A DNA stretch of 13,237 nt from Hyphomicrobiales bacterium (GCA_015487515.1 WFPQ01000351.1:1-13237), one strand, 5' to 3'. Shown: positions 1-8,178, counted from the first letter of the stretch. Numbers and translations are program-made. The notes: generated by a model not told the origin, from the sequence alone.

Positions 1-109
1 CATATATTCTGGATGCGCATGGCCGGAACCTGGTCCATGGGCCTTGAGCCGAGGACTTCTGGCAGGCGGGGCTTGTTCCGGATTAGCACTTGATGGCCCT
101 TGATTTGTT
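1..109. other. Window-edge stretch without a confident gene
   Basis: No gene can be supported here. One plus-strand frame reads as a 14-residue tail ending in a TGA at 45-47 (YILDAHGRNLVHGP), which could be the C-terminus of a gene starting left of the window, but it is too short to judge. The region lies just downstream of the LysR gene that ends at 110. No hairpin followed by a T-run is visible as a terminator for that gene. Confidence 0.3.
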
Positions 110-1018
110 TCATGCCAGATTTTTCCAGCCTTTTGCCCTGTTGAACCGTTCGATCAGGAAATCCAGGAACATGCGCACCTTTGCCGGCATGTATCGTGCA
201 TCTAGAAATACCGCGTTTATGTCAAGTGAAAGGGAGGGGTTGCCGGCCAGCACCCGCCGCAGGCGTCCCCTGGCCACATCCTCGGCCACCACGTAATCCG
301 GGCACAAACCGATTCCCCCATGGGCCAGAACCATGTCCCTGACCGCCCGGGCGCTGTTGACCATGTAGCGGCCATTTACGGGAATTTTCTTCAACTGCCC
401 CCCGCATGTGAAAGGCCAGGCATTCGGTGAAGCCATGTTGGTATCACGAATGCAATGGTGTTTCTTCAGTTCCCCCGGTGTCGTTGGGGCCGGGTTGTCA
501 GCCAGGTACTCGGGCGAAGCTATGGCCCACAGTTCCGTCTGTCCCAGTTTTCTGGCCCGCATGCCCGAATCCGCCAGGTTTCCTATCCTAAGGGCCATGT
601 CGACCCCTTCACCCGCCAGGTCCACATGGCGGTCGCCAAGTATCAGTTCCATGGTAAGCTGCCCATGGGTCTGGGCAAAATCCTGCAGCATTGGCTGCAG
701 GTACATTTCCCCGAATGTGGAGGGGGCGGCCAGGCGCAGGTTGCCCTTCAGCGAACCCGTACGGCTGCCGATGGAATTTTCCATTTCTTCGAAGGCCTCG
801 ATCAATTCCTTGCACCTGGCATAATATCTTCGCCCGTCATCGCTCAGACTCAGGCTGCGGGTGGTGCGGTGCAGCAGGCGCACCCCGAGCCTCCCTTCCA
901 GCTGGGAGATGTATTTCGAGACCAGTTTCTTTGAAATTCCCAATCGTTGCGCCGCCGCGGTGAAAGAGCCGGCCTCGACGCTGGCAACAAAGGTTCTCAT
1001 GCCATCCAGAACATCCAT
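110..1018 (-). CDS. LysR-type transcriptional regulator (CrgA/AaeR-like group)
   Basis: A DNA-binding regulator of about 302 residues, the usual length for the family. Residues 1-60 form the winged helix-turn-helix, with the family pattern GSFTAAAQRLGISKKLVSKY followed by LEGRLGVRLLHRTTR. The remainder is the periplasmic-binding-protein-like effector domain (for example LILGDRHVDLAGEGVDMALR and GIGLCPDYV). I place the start at 1018 (MDVLDGMRTFV), which matches how this subgroup normally begins. An upstream in-frame ATG at 1045 would add nine hydrophobic residues and lies inside a plausible promoter. Neither ATG has a good Shine-Dalgarno sequence. The gene is divergent from the quinone-detoxification operon beginning at 1149, with 130 bp between them, so it most likely controls that operon and itself in response to an aromatic or quinone ligand. 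The ligand is inferred from context only. Confidence 0.9.
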   Translation of the reverse strand: MDVLDGMRTFVASVEAGSFTAAAQRLGISKKLVSKYISQLEGRLGVRLLHRTTRSLSLSDDGRRYYARCKELIEAFEEMENSIGSRTGSLKGNLRLAAPSTFGEMYLQPMLQDFAQTHGQLTMELILGDRHVDLAGEGVDMALRIGNLADSGMRARKLGQTELWAIASPEYLADNPAPTTPGELKKHHCIRDTNMASPNAWPFTCGGQLKKIPVNGRYMVNSARAVRDMVLAHGGIGLCPDYVVAEDVARGRLRRVLAGNPSLSLDINAVFLDARYMPAKVRMFLDFLIERFNRAKGWKNLA

Positions 1019-1023
1019 GATTA

Positions 1024-1052
1024 TCCATAATATGGCGACAATCATTCGTCAA
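1024..1052 (-). promoter_or_regulatory. Candidate sigma-70 promoter of the LysR gene with overlapping dyad
   Basis: On the minus strand TTGACG (1052-1047) and TATGGA (1029-1024) are 17 nt apart, a fair -35/-10 pair. A small inverted repeat, CCAT-AAT-ATGG at 1025-1035, sits on the -10 element and could be an autoregulatory operator. Transcription would start at about 1017-1018, on the ATG itself, giving a leaderless or nearly leaderless message. This fits the missing Shine-Dalgarno sequence. The call is made by eye without scoring. Confidence 0.35.
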
Positions 1053-1148
1053 TAGGTATATTTATCTGGGCAATTAAAACCGTCATGTTCCTTTCATTCA
1101 AATGGTTGCCGGTAATTTCGCCGGCCCTTCAATCAAAGGAATGAAAAA

Positions 1149-1799
1149 ATGAACATTGCAATAATAGGTACCGGAAATATCGGGTCGGCCCTGGCCCGTC
1201 TCCTTGCAGGGATCAAGGGCAATAATGTTGTAGTGGCGGGAAAATCGGCCACGGACGGAGCAGAACTTGCCGCAAGACTTCATGCCGATTCAGGTGTGAA
1301 CCTGGAGTCAGGCAGCATCAGTAGGGCAGTGGAACAATCAGACGTTGTCATTCTTGCAGTGCCCTATGGGGCAATTGCCGGGATTGCCCGTAGCGTGAAT
1401 TTTGATGGCAAGATCCTCGTCGATCTTTCAAACCCGGTAAAAGAGGATTTTTCCGGCATCACGGTTGGATTTTCAACTTCTGCTGCCGAGGAAATCCAGG
1501 CTCTTTTGCCCGGGGCCCGGGTGGTCAAGGCCTTTAACACGGTATTTGCCCAGGTCTATGAACAGGGGCTTGATTTTGATGGCAGTGCCGTTCCCGCCTT
1601 TGTGGCATCAGACAGTGATGCGGCCAGGAGCACGGTAATGGAACTGGCGGCAAGGGCGGGGTTTGATCCGGTCGATGCAGGTCCTCTTAGCAATGCCCGC
1701 TACCTGGAACCGCTTGGCTATCTCAACATCCAGTTCGGTTACATGCTGGGGCATGGCACCCAGATTGCCCCTGCCTGGATCAGGCGCAAGGCTGCCTAG
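1149..1799 (+). CDS. NADPH-dependent F420-reductase-like NADP-binding protein
   Basis: A 216-residue cytoplasmic oxidoreductase of the F420-dependent NADP reductase family (F420_oxidored type, COG2085-like). The N-terminal Rossmann fold opens with MNIAIIGTGNIGSALARLLA, in which GxGxxG spans residues 7-12. An AVPYGAI segment, a DLSNP loop and an AFNTVFAQVYEQG motif are typical of the family. Many bacterial members occur in species that do not make F420, so the name does not prove use of that cofactor; NADPH binding is the safer claim. The start is supported by AAAGGA at 1135-1140, eight bases upstream. It is the first gene of the operon divergent from the LysR gene, ahead of doxX, the glutathionyl-hydroquinone reductase and the dioxygenase. 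Its substrate is unknown; reduction of a quinone or other electrophile would fit the setting. Confidence 0.8.
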   Translation: MNIAIIGTGNIGSALARLLAGIKGNNVVVAGKSATDGAELAARLHADSGVNLESGSISRAVEQSDVVILAVPYGAIAGIARSVNFDGKILVDLSNPVKEDFSGITVGFSTSAAEEIQALLPGARVVKAFNTVFAQVYEQGLDFDGSAVPAFVASDSDAARSTVMELAARAGFDPVDAGPLSNARYLEPLGYLNIQFGYMLGHGTQIAPAWIRRKAA

Positions 1800-1890
1800 A
1801 ACCGGACGCGACACCAGGCCCCGGGCCCGGCCACCGGTCTGTGCCGGACCAGGGGACCTTGCCTGTGATACAAATTGAAAGGAAAACGAA

Positions 1891-2322
1891 ATGATTGAAC
1901 CGAAAGCCAATTCCACTGCAGACTACGCTGCATTTCTGCTGCGTGTTGCAAACGGCATATTGTTCCTGGCCCACGGGTTGCTCAAATTGCTCGTGTTTAC
2001 CCCGGCCGGTACCGTGGCCTTCTTTGAAAGCCTGGGCCTGCCCGGTTTCATGGCTTACCTTACCATGTTTGCCGAAATTGCCGGGGGCCTTGCCCTGGTC
2101 GCCGGGGTCGGCACGCGCCTCGTGGCCCTGGCCCTGGTGCCGGTTCTGATTGGTGCCCTGGTTCTGGTGCATGCGGGCAATGGCTGGCTGTTTTCAAACC
2201 CCGGAGGCGGCTGGGAGTTTCCCTTGTACTGGGCCATGACCCTGCTGGTTCTGGCCCTGCTTGGCGATGGTGCATTTTCGGCCCGGTCCGTTGGTTCCCG
2301 TCTCGTTGCAAAACGTTTCTGA
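1891..2322 (+). CDS. DoxX family membrane protein (YqjF-like)
   Basis: A 143-residue integral inner-membrane protein of the DoxX family. About four hydrophobic segments are visible near residues 14-34, 53-73, 76-95 and 110-126. The first carries the family feature LLRVANGILFLAHGLLKL. A loop, HAGNGWLFSNPGGGWEFPLYW, lies before the last helix as in other DoxX proteins. A good ribosome site, AAAGGA at 1878-1883, precedes the ATG. The E. coli homologue YqjF is encoded beside the glutathionyl-hydroquinone reductase gene yqjG, and the same pairing is seen here, since the next gene is that enzyme. DoxX proteins have been linked to quinone or thiol redox chemistry in membranes, but the exact reaction of this subgroup is not settled. 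Confidence 0.88.
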   Translation: MIEPKANSTADYAAFLLRVANGILFLAHGLLKLLVFTPAGTVAFFESLGLPGFMAYLTMFAEIAGGLALVAGVGTRLVALALVPVLIGALVLVHAGNGWLFSNPGGGWEFPLYWAMTLLVLALLGDGAFSARSVGSRLVAKRF

Positions 2323-2378
2323 TCTAATCTTCCCGCTGCACCCTGATGCAGCGGGCAAACATCAGCAAAGGAAATATC

Positions 2379-3365
2379 ATGCTTGTTGAAGGAAAATGGA
2401 GTTCTGACTGGCATCCGGTTCAGGCTGCGGACGGGGAGGGGCGTTTTGTTCGCCAGGCTTCCAGCTTTCGCAACTGGATAACGCCGGATGGCAGCGCCGG
2501 TCCCACCGGAAAGGGTGGCTTTGCCGCCGAAAAGGGGCGTTATCACTTGTATGTGGCCCTGATCTGCCCCTGGGCATCGCGGGTCCTGATTGCCAGAAAG
2601 CTGAAAAGGCTGGAGGATTTCATCTCCATCAGCATAGTTGAGCCGTTTCTTGGTGAGCAGGGCTGGGCCTTCGGGGAATTTGATGGGGCAACTCCCGATC
2701 ACCTGTTTGGTTTCAGCTACCTGCACCAGGTCTATACCAGGGCCGATCCCCGTTATTCGGGGCGCGCCACCGTTCCCGTATTGTGGGACAAGAAGCGGAA
2801 TGTGCTGGTAAACAATGAAAGTGCCGACATTCTTCGCATGCTGAACGGGGCCTTTGAAAACCTGACCCCCGAAAGCCTGAATCTTTATCCCCCTGGGTAT
2901 GAAGAAAAAATCGACCGGATGAATTCATGGCTTTATAAAACCCTTAACAACGGGGTTTACAGGGCCGGCTTCGCTTCCAGTCAGTTCGCCTACGAAGAGG
3001 CGGCCAGGGAGGTTTTTGCCAGTCTCGACCGGCTGGAAGACCTGCTTGGCGATGGCCGCAAATACCTGTTCGGCAACAGGCTGACCGAAACCGATATCCG
3101 GCTTTTTGTAACCCTTGTCCGGTTCGATGCGGTCTATCATGGCCTGTTCAAGACCAATTTGCGCCGCATAAGGGATTATTCCTTCTTGCAGGAATATCTG
3201 GAGCGCCTGCTGGAATTCCCCGGCATCAGGCAGACCGTCAGCCTCAGCCATATCATGCATGGTTATTATTCCATCAGGGCCCTGAATCCTTCATCCATAG
3301 TGCCCCTGGGGCCGGATTACCTGGAAAAAATGTCAGGATCAGATGTTCAGGGAGAAGTAACATGA
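2379..3365 (+). CDS. yqjG: Glutathionyl-hydroquinone reductase (YqjG/ECM4-type glutathione transferase)
   Basis: A 328-residue glutathione transferase of the Xi/ECM4 class, the same length as E. coli YqjG. These enzymes use glutathione to reduce glutathionyl-hydroquinones back to hydroquinones. The catalytic cysteine is Cys63 in the signature LICPWASR. Class hallmarks around it are FRNWITPDGSAGPTGKGGF, the VTVP-like segment ATVPVLWDKKRNVLVNNESADI, NNGVYRAGFA and the helical-domain LTETDIRLFVTLVRFDAVY. I start at 2379 because AAAGGA at 2367-2372 lies just upstream and MLVEGKW aligns with the YqjG N-terminus. An in-frame ATG at 2346 would add 11 unrelated residues. The stop overlaps the start of the dioxygenase gene (ATGA at 3362-3365), indicating translational coupling. 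Cytoplasmic; it needs glutathione, so the host is a glutathione-making bacterium. Confidence 0.93.
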   Translation: MLVEGKWSSDWHPVQAADGEGRFVRQASSFRNWITPDGSAGPTGKGGFAAEKGRYHLYVALICPWASRVLIARKLKRLEDFISISIVEPFLGEQGWAFGEFDGATPDHLFGFSYLHQVYTRADPRYSGRATVPVLWDKKRNVLVNNESADILRMLNGAFENLTPESLNLYPPGYEEKIDRMNSWLYKTLNNGVYRAGFASSQFAYEEAAREVFASLDRLEDLLGDGRKYLFGNRLTETDIRLFVTLVRFDAVYHGLFKTNLRRIRDYSFLQEYLERLLEFPGIRQTVSLSHIMHGYYSIRALNPSSIVPLGPDYLEKMSGSDVQGEVT

Positions 3366-4195
3366 CCAGTACACCAGCCATCAACCTGCCCGGTTCCGCC
3401 CTTCCGAGCATTTTCGTTGCCCATGGTGCCCCGGACCTGCCCCTTGGCAACAATCCGGCCAGGCAGTTTCTTTCAACCCTTGCTTCGCGCATCAAAAGGC
3501 CAAGGGCCATAATTGTCATCTCGGCCCACTGGCAGGAAAGGGTGGCAACCATTTCCAGGGCTCCTGCCCCCCGAACCATTCACGATTTTGCCGGCTGGCC
3601 CGGGCCGCTTTACGATATGACCTATCCGGCCCGCACCGATCCGGATCTGGTTGCAGAAATTATTGACCTGCTCAAGAGGGCAGGGATCAGGCACGGCACC
3701 GATGACGGCCGCGGTTATGACCACGGGGTCTGGGTGCCCCTTTCCCTGATCTATCCGGGGGCTGATATTCCCGTCGTGCAGATATCCCTTTCGCTCAACG
3801 GCTCTCCCGGGTTTCATCTTGACCTGGGCCGGGCCCTTGCCCCGCTTCGTCTCAGGGAAATATTGATAATCGGCTCCGGGGCCAGCGTTCATAATCTTGG
3901 AGCCCTTGCCCCCGAGGGATCTGCTCCTCCCGACTGGGCCCTTGCGTTTGAAGACTGGCTTCATGATGCGATCAGCACCAGTGATCTTGAAGAGTTGCTG
4001 AAATTTCCCCGGCGCCCCGCCGAGGCCAGGATTGCTCATCCAACGCCTGAACACCTGATGCCGCTTTTCGTCAATATCGGGGCGGGCCTTGGTACTGAAA
4101 CAGGCAAGGCCGGCTATGGTTTTGAGCGGCTTTATCATGGTTTCAGCTATGGCTCCATCGGCATGACTTCCTATGCCTTTGGATCCCGGTCCTGA
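3362..4195 (+). CDS. LigB-type class III extradiol ring-cleavage dioxygenase (YgiD/DODA-like)
   Basis: A 277-residue non-heme metal dioxygenase of the class III (LigB) superfamily, closest in layout to YgiD/4,5-DOPA extradiol dioxygenase. Conserved blocks in order are PSIFVAHGAPDL (His21), IIVISAHWQ (His56), RTIHDFAGWPGPLYDMTYPA, YDHGVWVPL (His121), GSGASVHNLG (His177) and HPTPEHLMPLF (His226 and His231). Metal-ligand candidates are His21, His56 and one of the last pair; His121 and His177 are catalytic candidates by analogy. It would cleave a catechol-type ring with oxygen. It is the last gene of the operon and overlaps the hydroquinone reductase gene by four bases, with GGAGAAG at 3351-3357 as ribosome site. 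The substrate is not readable from sequence: DOPA, or a catechol or hydroquinone produced by its neighbours, is possible. Confidence 0.88.
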   Translation: MTSTPAINLPGSALPSIFVAHGAPDLPLGNNPARQFLSTLASRIKRPRAIIVISAHWQERVATISRAPAPRTIHDFAGWPGPLYDMTYPARTDPDLVAEIIDLLKRAGIRHGTDDGRGYDHGVWVPLSLIYPGADIPVVQISLSLNGSPGFHLDLGRALAPLRLREILIIGSGASVHNLGALAPEGSAPPDWALAFEDWLHDAISTSDLEELLKFPRRPAEARIAHPTPEHLMPLFVNIGAGLGTETGKAGYGFERLYHGFSYGSIGMTSYAFGSRS

Positions 4196-4257
4196 CCGGA
4201 TTTGACGATCATCCGGGCCGGCCCTTGCAAAGTACCCGTTGTCCGGGTTCATGAACC
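4196..4257. terminator. Convergent intergenic palindromes, possible bidirectional terminator
   Basis: Three inverted repeats lie between the convergent dioxygenase and narK stops. CCGGAT/ATCCGG arms sit at 4196-4201 and 4211-4216 with a 9-nt loop. ACCCG/CGGGT arms sit at 4234-4238 and 4244-4248 with a 5-nt loop. A perfect 12-bp palindrome, GGTTCATGAACC, spans 4246-4257 and overlaps the second stem. None is followed by a strong T-run on either strand, so intrinsic termination is uncertain and Rho-dependent ends remain possible. Confidence 0.3.
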
Positions 4258-4268
4258 AGGGGCCGGTT

Positions 4269-5552
4269 TCAGGTATAGGTTTCCATGGCCAGGCCGGGGT
4301 GCCGCCTTTTTTCTATGCCGCGTATGGCAAGATGCATCCATATGGTGGAGGCTGCAACCAGCAGGAACAGCAACATGAATGGGGTGGTCCATATTCCGGT
4401 CACGTCCAGCAGAACCCCAAAGACTATGGGCAGGAAAAATCCCCCGAGACCGCCGATCATGCCGACCAGTCCGCCCACCGAACCCACATGATCGGGGTAG
4501 TAGTGGGGTATGTGCTTGTAAACGGCCGCCTTTCCAAGGCTCATGACGAAGCCCAGTATTATGCTGAAGGTGACGAACAGGGTCAGGGATACGCTTATGT
4601 TGAATTCGATCGGCCCGTTTATGCCCTGGATTATGTAGCGGCTGCCCGGATAGGACATGATGAACAGTACCAGCAGCGAAACAAGGAATGTCAGGTAGAT
4701 GACCATTCGCGCGCCCCATTTGTCCGACATCCAGCCGCCAAGCACGCGAAATACCGATCCGGGCAGCGAATAGAGCCCGGCCAGAACTCCGGCCGTGGTC
4801 AATTCAAGTCCGTAGGCTCCCACATAATAGCGGGGCAGAAACGATGCCAGGGCCACGAAAGCCCCGAAGACGAAGAAGTAATAGACGGAAAACCTCCAGA
4901 CTTGCGGGTTCTTCAGGGGAGCAAGCTGTTCTGCTATCGAAGGGTGCCTTTCCCCGGTTGCCCTGCGCCGTTCGCTTTCCGGGTCGGGCCTGGCGACCAG
5001 GTAGAATGCAATGGCAGTAATTGCCAGAACCGCAGCATATACCCTGGCCGTTCCCTCCCATCCAAGGGCCACCACCAGAAAGGGTGCGGCGAAATTGGTC
5101 AGTGCCGCCCCCACGTTCCCAACCCCGAAAAAACCAAGGGCGGTTCCCTGGTTGTTGCTCTTGAACCAGCGGGTTACATAGGCCACCCCGATTATGAACG
5201 AGCCTCCGGCCAGGCCCAGCCCCAGGGCTGCCAGCAGGAACATGCCGTAAGACTGGGCGGTGGTCAGCATCCATACGGCAAGGGCAGTGACGAGCATCTG
5301 CAGGGGGAACACCATGCGTCCGCCAAATCTTTCGGTCAGTATGCCCAGAAACATCCGGCTGACCGAACCGCTTAGGACCGGGGTGGCCACCAGCAGGCCG
5401 AACTGGGTATCGCTCAGCCCCAGGTCGGTTTTTATCTGGATGCCGATTATGGAAAATATGGTCCAGACGGCAAAACATATGGTAAAGGCGAACGTGCTGA
5501 TCCCCAGGGCGCGATATTGCTCGGTCGGGCTGATTTGCCTGCCTTCAGTCAT
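4269..5552 (-). CDS. narK: NarK-family nitrate/nitrite transporter (MFS)
   Basis: A 427-residue, 12-helix major facilitator of the nitrate/nitrite porter family in the inner membrane. Both nitrate signature regions are visible: GFFGVGNVGAALTNF at about residues 140-154 and GSVGGLVGMIGGLGGFFLPI in the eleventh helix. The substrate-site arginines have counterparts in SGSVSRMFLGILTERFGGR (Arg66) and GSVFRVLGGWMSDKWGAR. I choose ATG at 5552 because GGAG (5562-5559) lies six bases before it. The in-frame ATG at 5564 would place that site inside the gene. The start overlaps the end of nasA by eight bases, so the two are translated together. As the last gene of the nirB-nirD-nasA-narK operon it most likely imports nitrate for assimilation and could also export nitrite. 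Uniport, proton symport and nitrate/nitrite antiport cannot be told apart here. Confidence 0.92.
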   Translation of the reverse strand: MTEGRQISPTEQYRALGISTFAFTICFAVWTIFSIIGIQIKTDLGLSDTQFGLLVATPVLSGSVSRMFLGILTERFGGRMVFPLQMLVTALAVWMLTTAQSYGMFLLAALGLGLAGGSFIIGVAYVTRWFKSNNQGTALGFFGVGNVGAALTNFAAPFLVVALGWEGTARVYAAVLAITAIAFYLVARPDPESERRRATGERHPSIAEQLAPLKNPQVWRFSVYYFFVFGAFVALASFLPRYYVGAYGLELTTAGVLAGLYSLPGSVFRVLGGWMSDKWGARMVIYLTFLVSLLVLFIMSYPGSRYIIQGINGPIEFNISVSLTLFVTFSIILGFVMSLGKAAVYKHIPHYYPDHVGSVGGLVGMIGGLGGFFLPIVFGVLLDVTGIWTTPFMLLFLLVAASTIWMHLAIRGIEKRRHPGLAMETYT

Positions 5553-8178
5553 GTCTTTCTCCATTCATGTGGCTCATTTTCAGTGATTTTTCCGCCTCGA
5601 TCATGGCCTGCAATTCCGGCTTGCAGGCGCCGCAATTGGTGCCGGCGGCAGTTTTCCTGCCAATGCAGACCACCGTTGATGCTCCATTCAGTATCGAGGC
5701 CTTTATGGCGTTGACCCCCACGTCAAAGCAGGCACATACGGTTGGTCCGGGATCACTGCGCTCGGCCCCGGGGGCTCCTGCCAAGGCTGCCAGTGCGCCG
5801 ATGTTCCGGTTGATCTGGGCCGTGATGTGGCTCCGGTCCTGTTCCAGCGGCCCGGGTGCTGCAAAAAACACTCCCCTCAATATTTCTCCCTCGTGGATTG
5901 CCACCCTTGCCACTCCCCGTGCCCCGTCGAGCATCATGCTGGCATTGCCCTTTTCAAGATTAAGAATCCGGCGTGCCTTTTCCTGCCAGTCGTCAACGGG
6001 TGTCATACCGGCCAGCTCGCAACTCCATCCGGTTCTGGTGCGGGTCAGGGCATGGTAGGAAAACCCGCTCTGCACCATGGCCCCGGCCGAGGCGGCAAAG
6101 CCGTGCCACAGGGGTTCGAGGGGCTTTAATTTCACATGGGCCCCCTTCAGGGCCGGTTGCCCTGAAACAGGATCATGCTCGCTGCCGGTCAGTACGTTGG
6201 CCTTTCCCGCTGACGAATTGGTGTTGCTCCAGTGCATTGGAACAAAGACAGTTCCTTTCAAGATGCCGTCATCAACCATCACCCGTCCGGTCATGGTGCC
6301 CTGTTGCCCGTGGATTCTGGCCAGTTCCCGGTCTTTCAGGCCGAGTTTGCCGGCATCCTCGGGATTTATCTGTATGAAGGGTTCTGGCATGTGAGAACCC
6401 AGGGAAGGGGATTTTGCGGTGCGGGTCATGGTGTGCCACTGGTCGCGAATGCGCCCCGAATTCAGGATGAAGGTTTCGGGTCCCGTCTTTTTAGGTAGGG
6501 GGCATGATATGGGCAGCATGCGTGCCCTCTTGTCGGGATGATGAAAATTGCCATCCGAGAAAAATCTTTTTTCCCTGCGGCCAATTTTCCTTACGGGCCA
6601 GCGGACCGGGTCGAGGTTTTCATATTCCTCATCGCTGATTTCAGCCAGGCCGCTGATGTCAAAATCACTTCCCAGGGCCGCGGCCCTTTTGGAAAGGGCG
6701 GCATGCTCGCGAAAGATTTCGGCCGGACTCCGGTAGGAAAAAGCCTCTTCCCATCCCATGTGTTTTGCCACGCCGCATATAATCTGCCAGTCATGGCGTG
6801 CCTGTCCCGGAACTGGCAAAAAGGCCCGCTGGCGTGAAATACGCCGCTCTGAATTGGTCACGGTGCCGTTTTTTTCGCCCCATGTGGTGGCGGGCAGTTT
6901 CACGTCGACAAGGTCGCAGGTGTCGGTTTTTTCCATGACCTCGGAAATAACGCTGAACTCCACCTTTCCTATGGCCCTTGCCACCATGTCCGCATCTGGC
7001 ATGGAGACTGCCGGGTTGGTTCCCATGATCCAAAGGGCTTTTATCTGCCCGCTGTCACAGGCCCTGAACAGGTCGATGGCTTTCAGCCCGGGCCTTGTAC
7101 AAATGGCCGGCGATTGCCAGAATTCCCGGACACACTGGCGATGTTCCCTGTTTTCCACCTCAAGGTGACAGGCCAGCATGTTGGCCAGACCTCCCACTTC
7201 GCGCCCGCCCATGGCGTTCGGCTGTCCGGTGATGGAGAATGGTCCCATTCCCTTTTGTCCGATGCGCCCGGTTGCCAGGTGGCAGTTGATTATTGCGTTT
7301 ACCTTGTCGGTGCCGGCAATCGACTGGTTTATGCCCTGGGAAAAAACGGTGACCACCTTTTGCGAGCCTATCCAGAGTCTGCAGAATTCCCTGATCTGGC
7401 CGGGTGGCAGTCCGGTATCGGCCGGATTGGTCTTTTTTGCCTCGTTCACTGTCTTTTCAAACCCGGTTACGTGGGATGAAACATATCCTTCATCAACTGC
7501 CCCGCACCGGACTATTTCGGCCAGCAGGATATTGAAAAGGGCGCTGTCTCCGTCGGGCCGGATGGCCAGGTGCAGATCCGATGCCCTGCCGGTTGCGCTC
7601 CGGCGGGGATCGATGGTGATGATCTTCATGTTCGGGCGGTTCGATTTGGCCTCCAGGATGCGCTGGAACAGAACCGGATGACACCAGGCCATGTTCGAGC
7701 CGGCCAGAACGACGATATCGGCCTGTTCCAGGTCTTCATAGCTTACGGGAACCGTATCACTGCCAAATGCCCGTTTGTGCCCTGCCACGCTCGATGCCAT
7801 GCACAGGCGCGAATTGGTGTCGATATTGGCCGCGCCGATAAAGCCTTTCATCAGCTTGTTGGCCACGTAATAATCTTCGCTCAGCAATTGCCCGGAAACA
7901 TAAAACCCTATGCTGTCCGGCCCGTGCTCCCTCATGGCCCGGCCGAATTTTTCTGCAACCAGGCCAAGGGCTTCATTCCAGCCAGTACTCTTTCCGTCGG
8001 TCATGGGGGTTGTGAGGCGTCCGGCCATGTCAATGGTTTCGCCCAGGGCGGCGCCCTTGGAACAAAGGCGGCCAAGATTTGCCGGATGCCCGGGGTCAGC
8101 CTTTACAGCTCCCCCCGGCAGGGCCAGCAAACCACAGCCGACACCGCAATAGGGGCAGGTGGTGCGGGTTGTCTTCAT
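5545..8178 (-). CDS. nasA: Assimilatory nitrate reductase catalytic subunit with C-terminal BFD domain
   Basis: A cytoplasmic molybdenum (bis-MGD) enzyme of 877 residues that reduces nitrate to nitrite. The N-terminal [4Fe-4S] ligands are Cys8, Cys11, Cys15 and Cys39 (TCPYCGVGCG ... RLCSKG). The molybdenum ligand is expected at Cys126 in NIDTNSRLCMASSVAG, as in Nap/Nas enzymes. The molydopterin-dinucleotide binding domain lies at roughly 570-690 (LNSGRIRDQWHTMTRTAKS). A BFD-like [2Fe-2S] domain closes the protein, with Cys815, Cys817, Cys849 and Cys852, as in Klebsiella-type NasA. There is no signal peptide or twin-arginine motif, which separates it from periplasmic NapA. The ATG overlaps the nirD stop as ATGA, and the end overlaps narK. 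Electrons may come from NirB through NirD, since no dedicated reductase subunit is encoded here. Called nasC in the Paracoccus nomenclature. Confidence 0.95.
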   Translation of the reverse strand: MKTTRTTCPYCGVGCGLLALPGGAVKADPGHPANLGRLCSKGAALGETIDMAGRLTTPMTDGKSTGWNEALGLVAEKFGRAMREHGPDSIGFYVSGQLLSEDYYVANKLMKGFIGAANIDTNSRLCMASSVAGHKRAFGSDTVPVSYEDLEQADIVVLAGSNMAWCHPVLFQRILEAKSNRPNMKIITIDPRRSATGRASDLHLAIRPDGDSALFNILLAEIVRCGAVDEGYVSSHVTGFEKTVNEAKKTNPADTGLPPGQIREFCRLWIGSQKVVTVFSQGINQSIAGTDKVNAIINCHLATGRIGQKGMGPFSITGQPNAMGGREVGGLANMLACHLEVENREHRQCVREFWQSPAICTRPGLKAIDLFRACDSGQIKALWIMGTNPAVSMPDADMVARAIGKVEFSVISEVMEKTDTCDLVDVKLPATTWGEKNGTVTNSERRISRQRAFLPVPGQARHDWQIICGVAKHMGWEEAFSYRSPAEIFREHAALSKRAAALGSDFDISGLAEISDEEYENLDPVRWPVRKIGRREKRFFSDGNFHHPDKRARMLPISCPLPKKTGPETFILNSGRIRDQWHTMTRTAKSPSLGSHMPEPFIQINPEDAGKLGLKDRELARIHGQQGTMTGRVMVDDGILKGTVFVPMHWSNTNSSAGKANVLTGSEHDPVSGQPALKGAHVKLKPLEPLWHGFAASAGAMVQSGFSYHALTRTRTGWSCELAGMTPVDDWQEKARRILNLEKGNASMMLDGARGVARVAIHEGEILRGVFFAAPGPLEQDRSHITAQINRNIGALAALAGAPGAERSDPGPTVCACFDVGVNAIKASILNGASTVVCIGRKTAAGTNCGACKPELQAMIEAEKSLKMSHMNGERHD
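5559..5562 (-). promoter_or_regulatory. Ribosome binding site that decides the narK start
   Basis: GGAG on the minus strand lies six bases ahead of ATG 5552 and inside the end of nasA. It supports the shorter narK start. Confidence 0.6.

Noticed and set aside
1..47. Possible C-terminal 14 residues of a plus-strand gene cut by the window edge
   Set aside because: The reading YILDAHGRNLVHGP followed by TGA looks protein-like, but it is too short to identify and the other frames are also open for similar lengths.
1141..1152. Three-codon upstream frame ATG AAA AAA TGA overlapping the first start codon of the quinone operon
   Set aside because: The only ribosome site (AAAGGA, 1135-1140) touches this ATG with no spacer but is well placed for the ATG at 1149, so the mini-frame is probably fortuitous.
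4239..5375. Long plus-strand open frame opposite narK
   Set aside because: It lies antisense to a clear transporter gene, its translation is rich in His, Gln, Gly and Pro with no domain, and it is explained by codon bias of narK.
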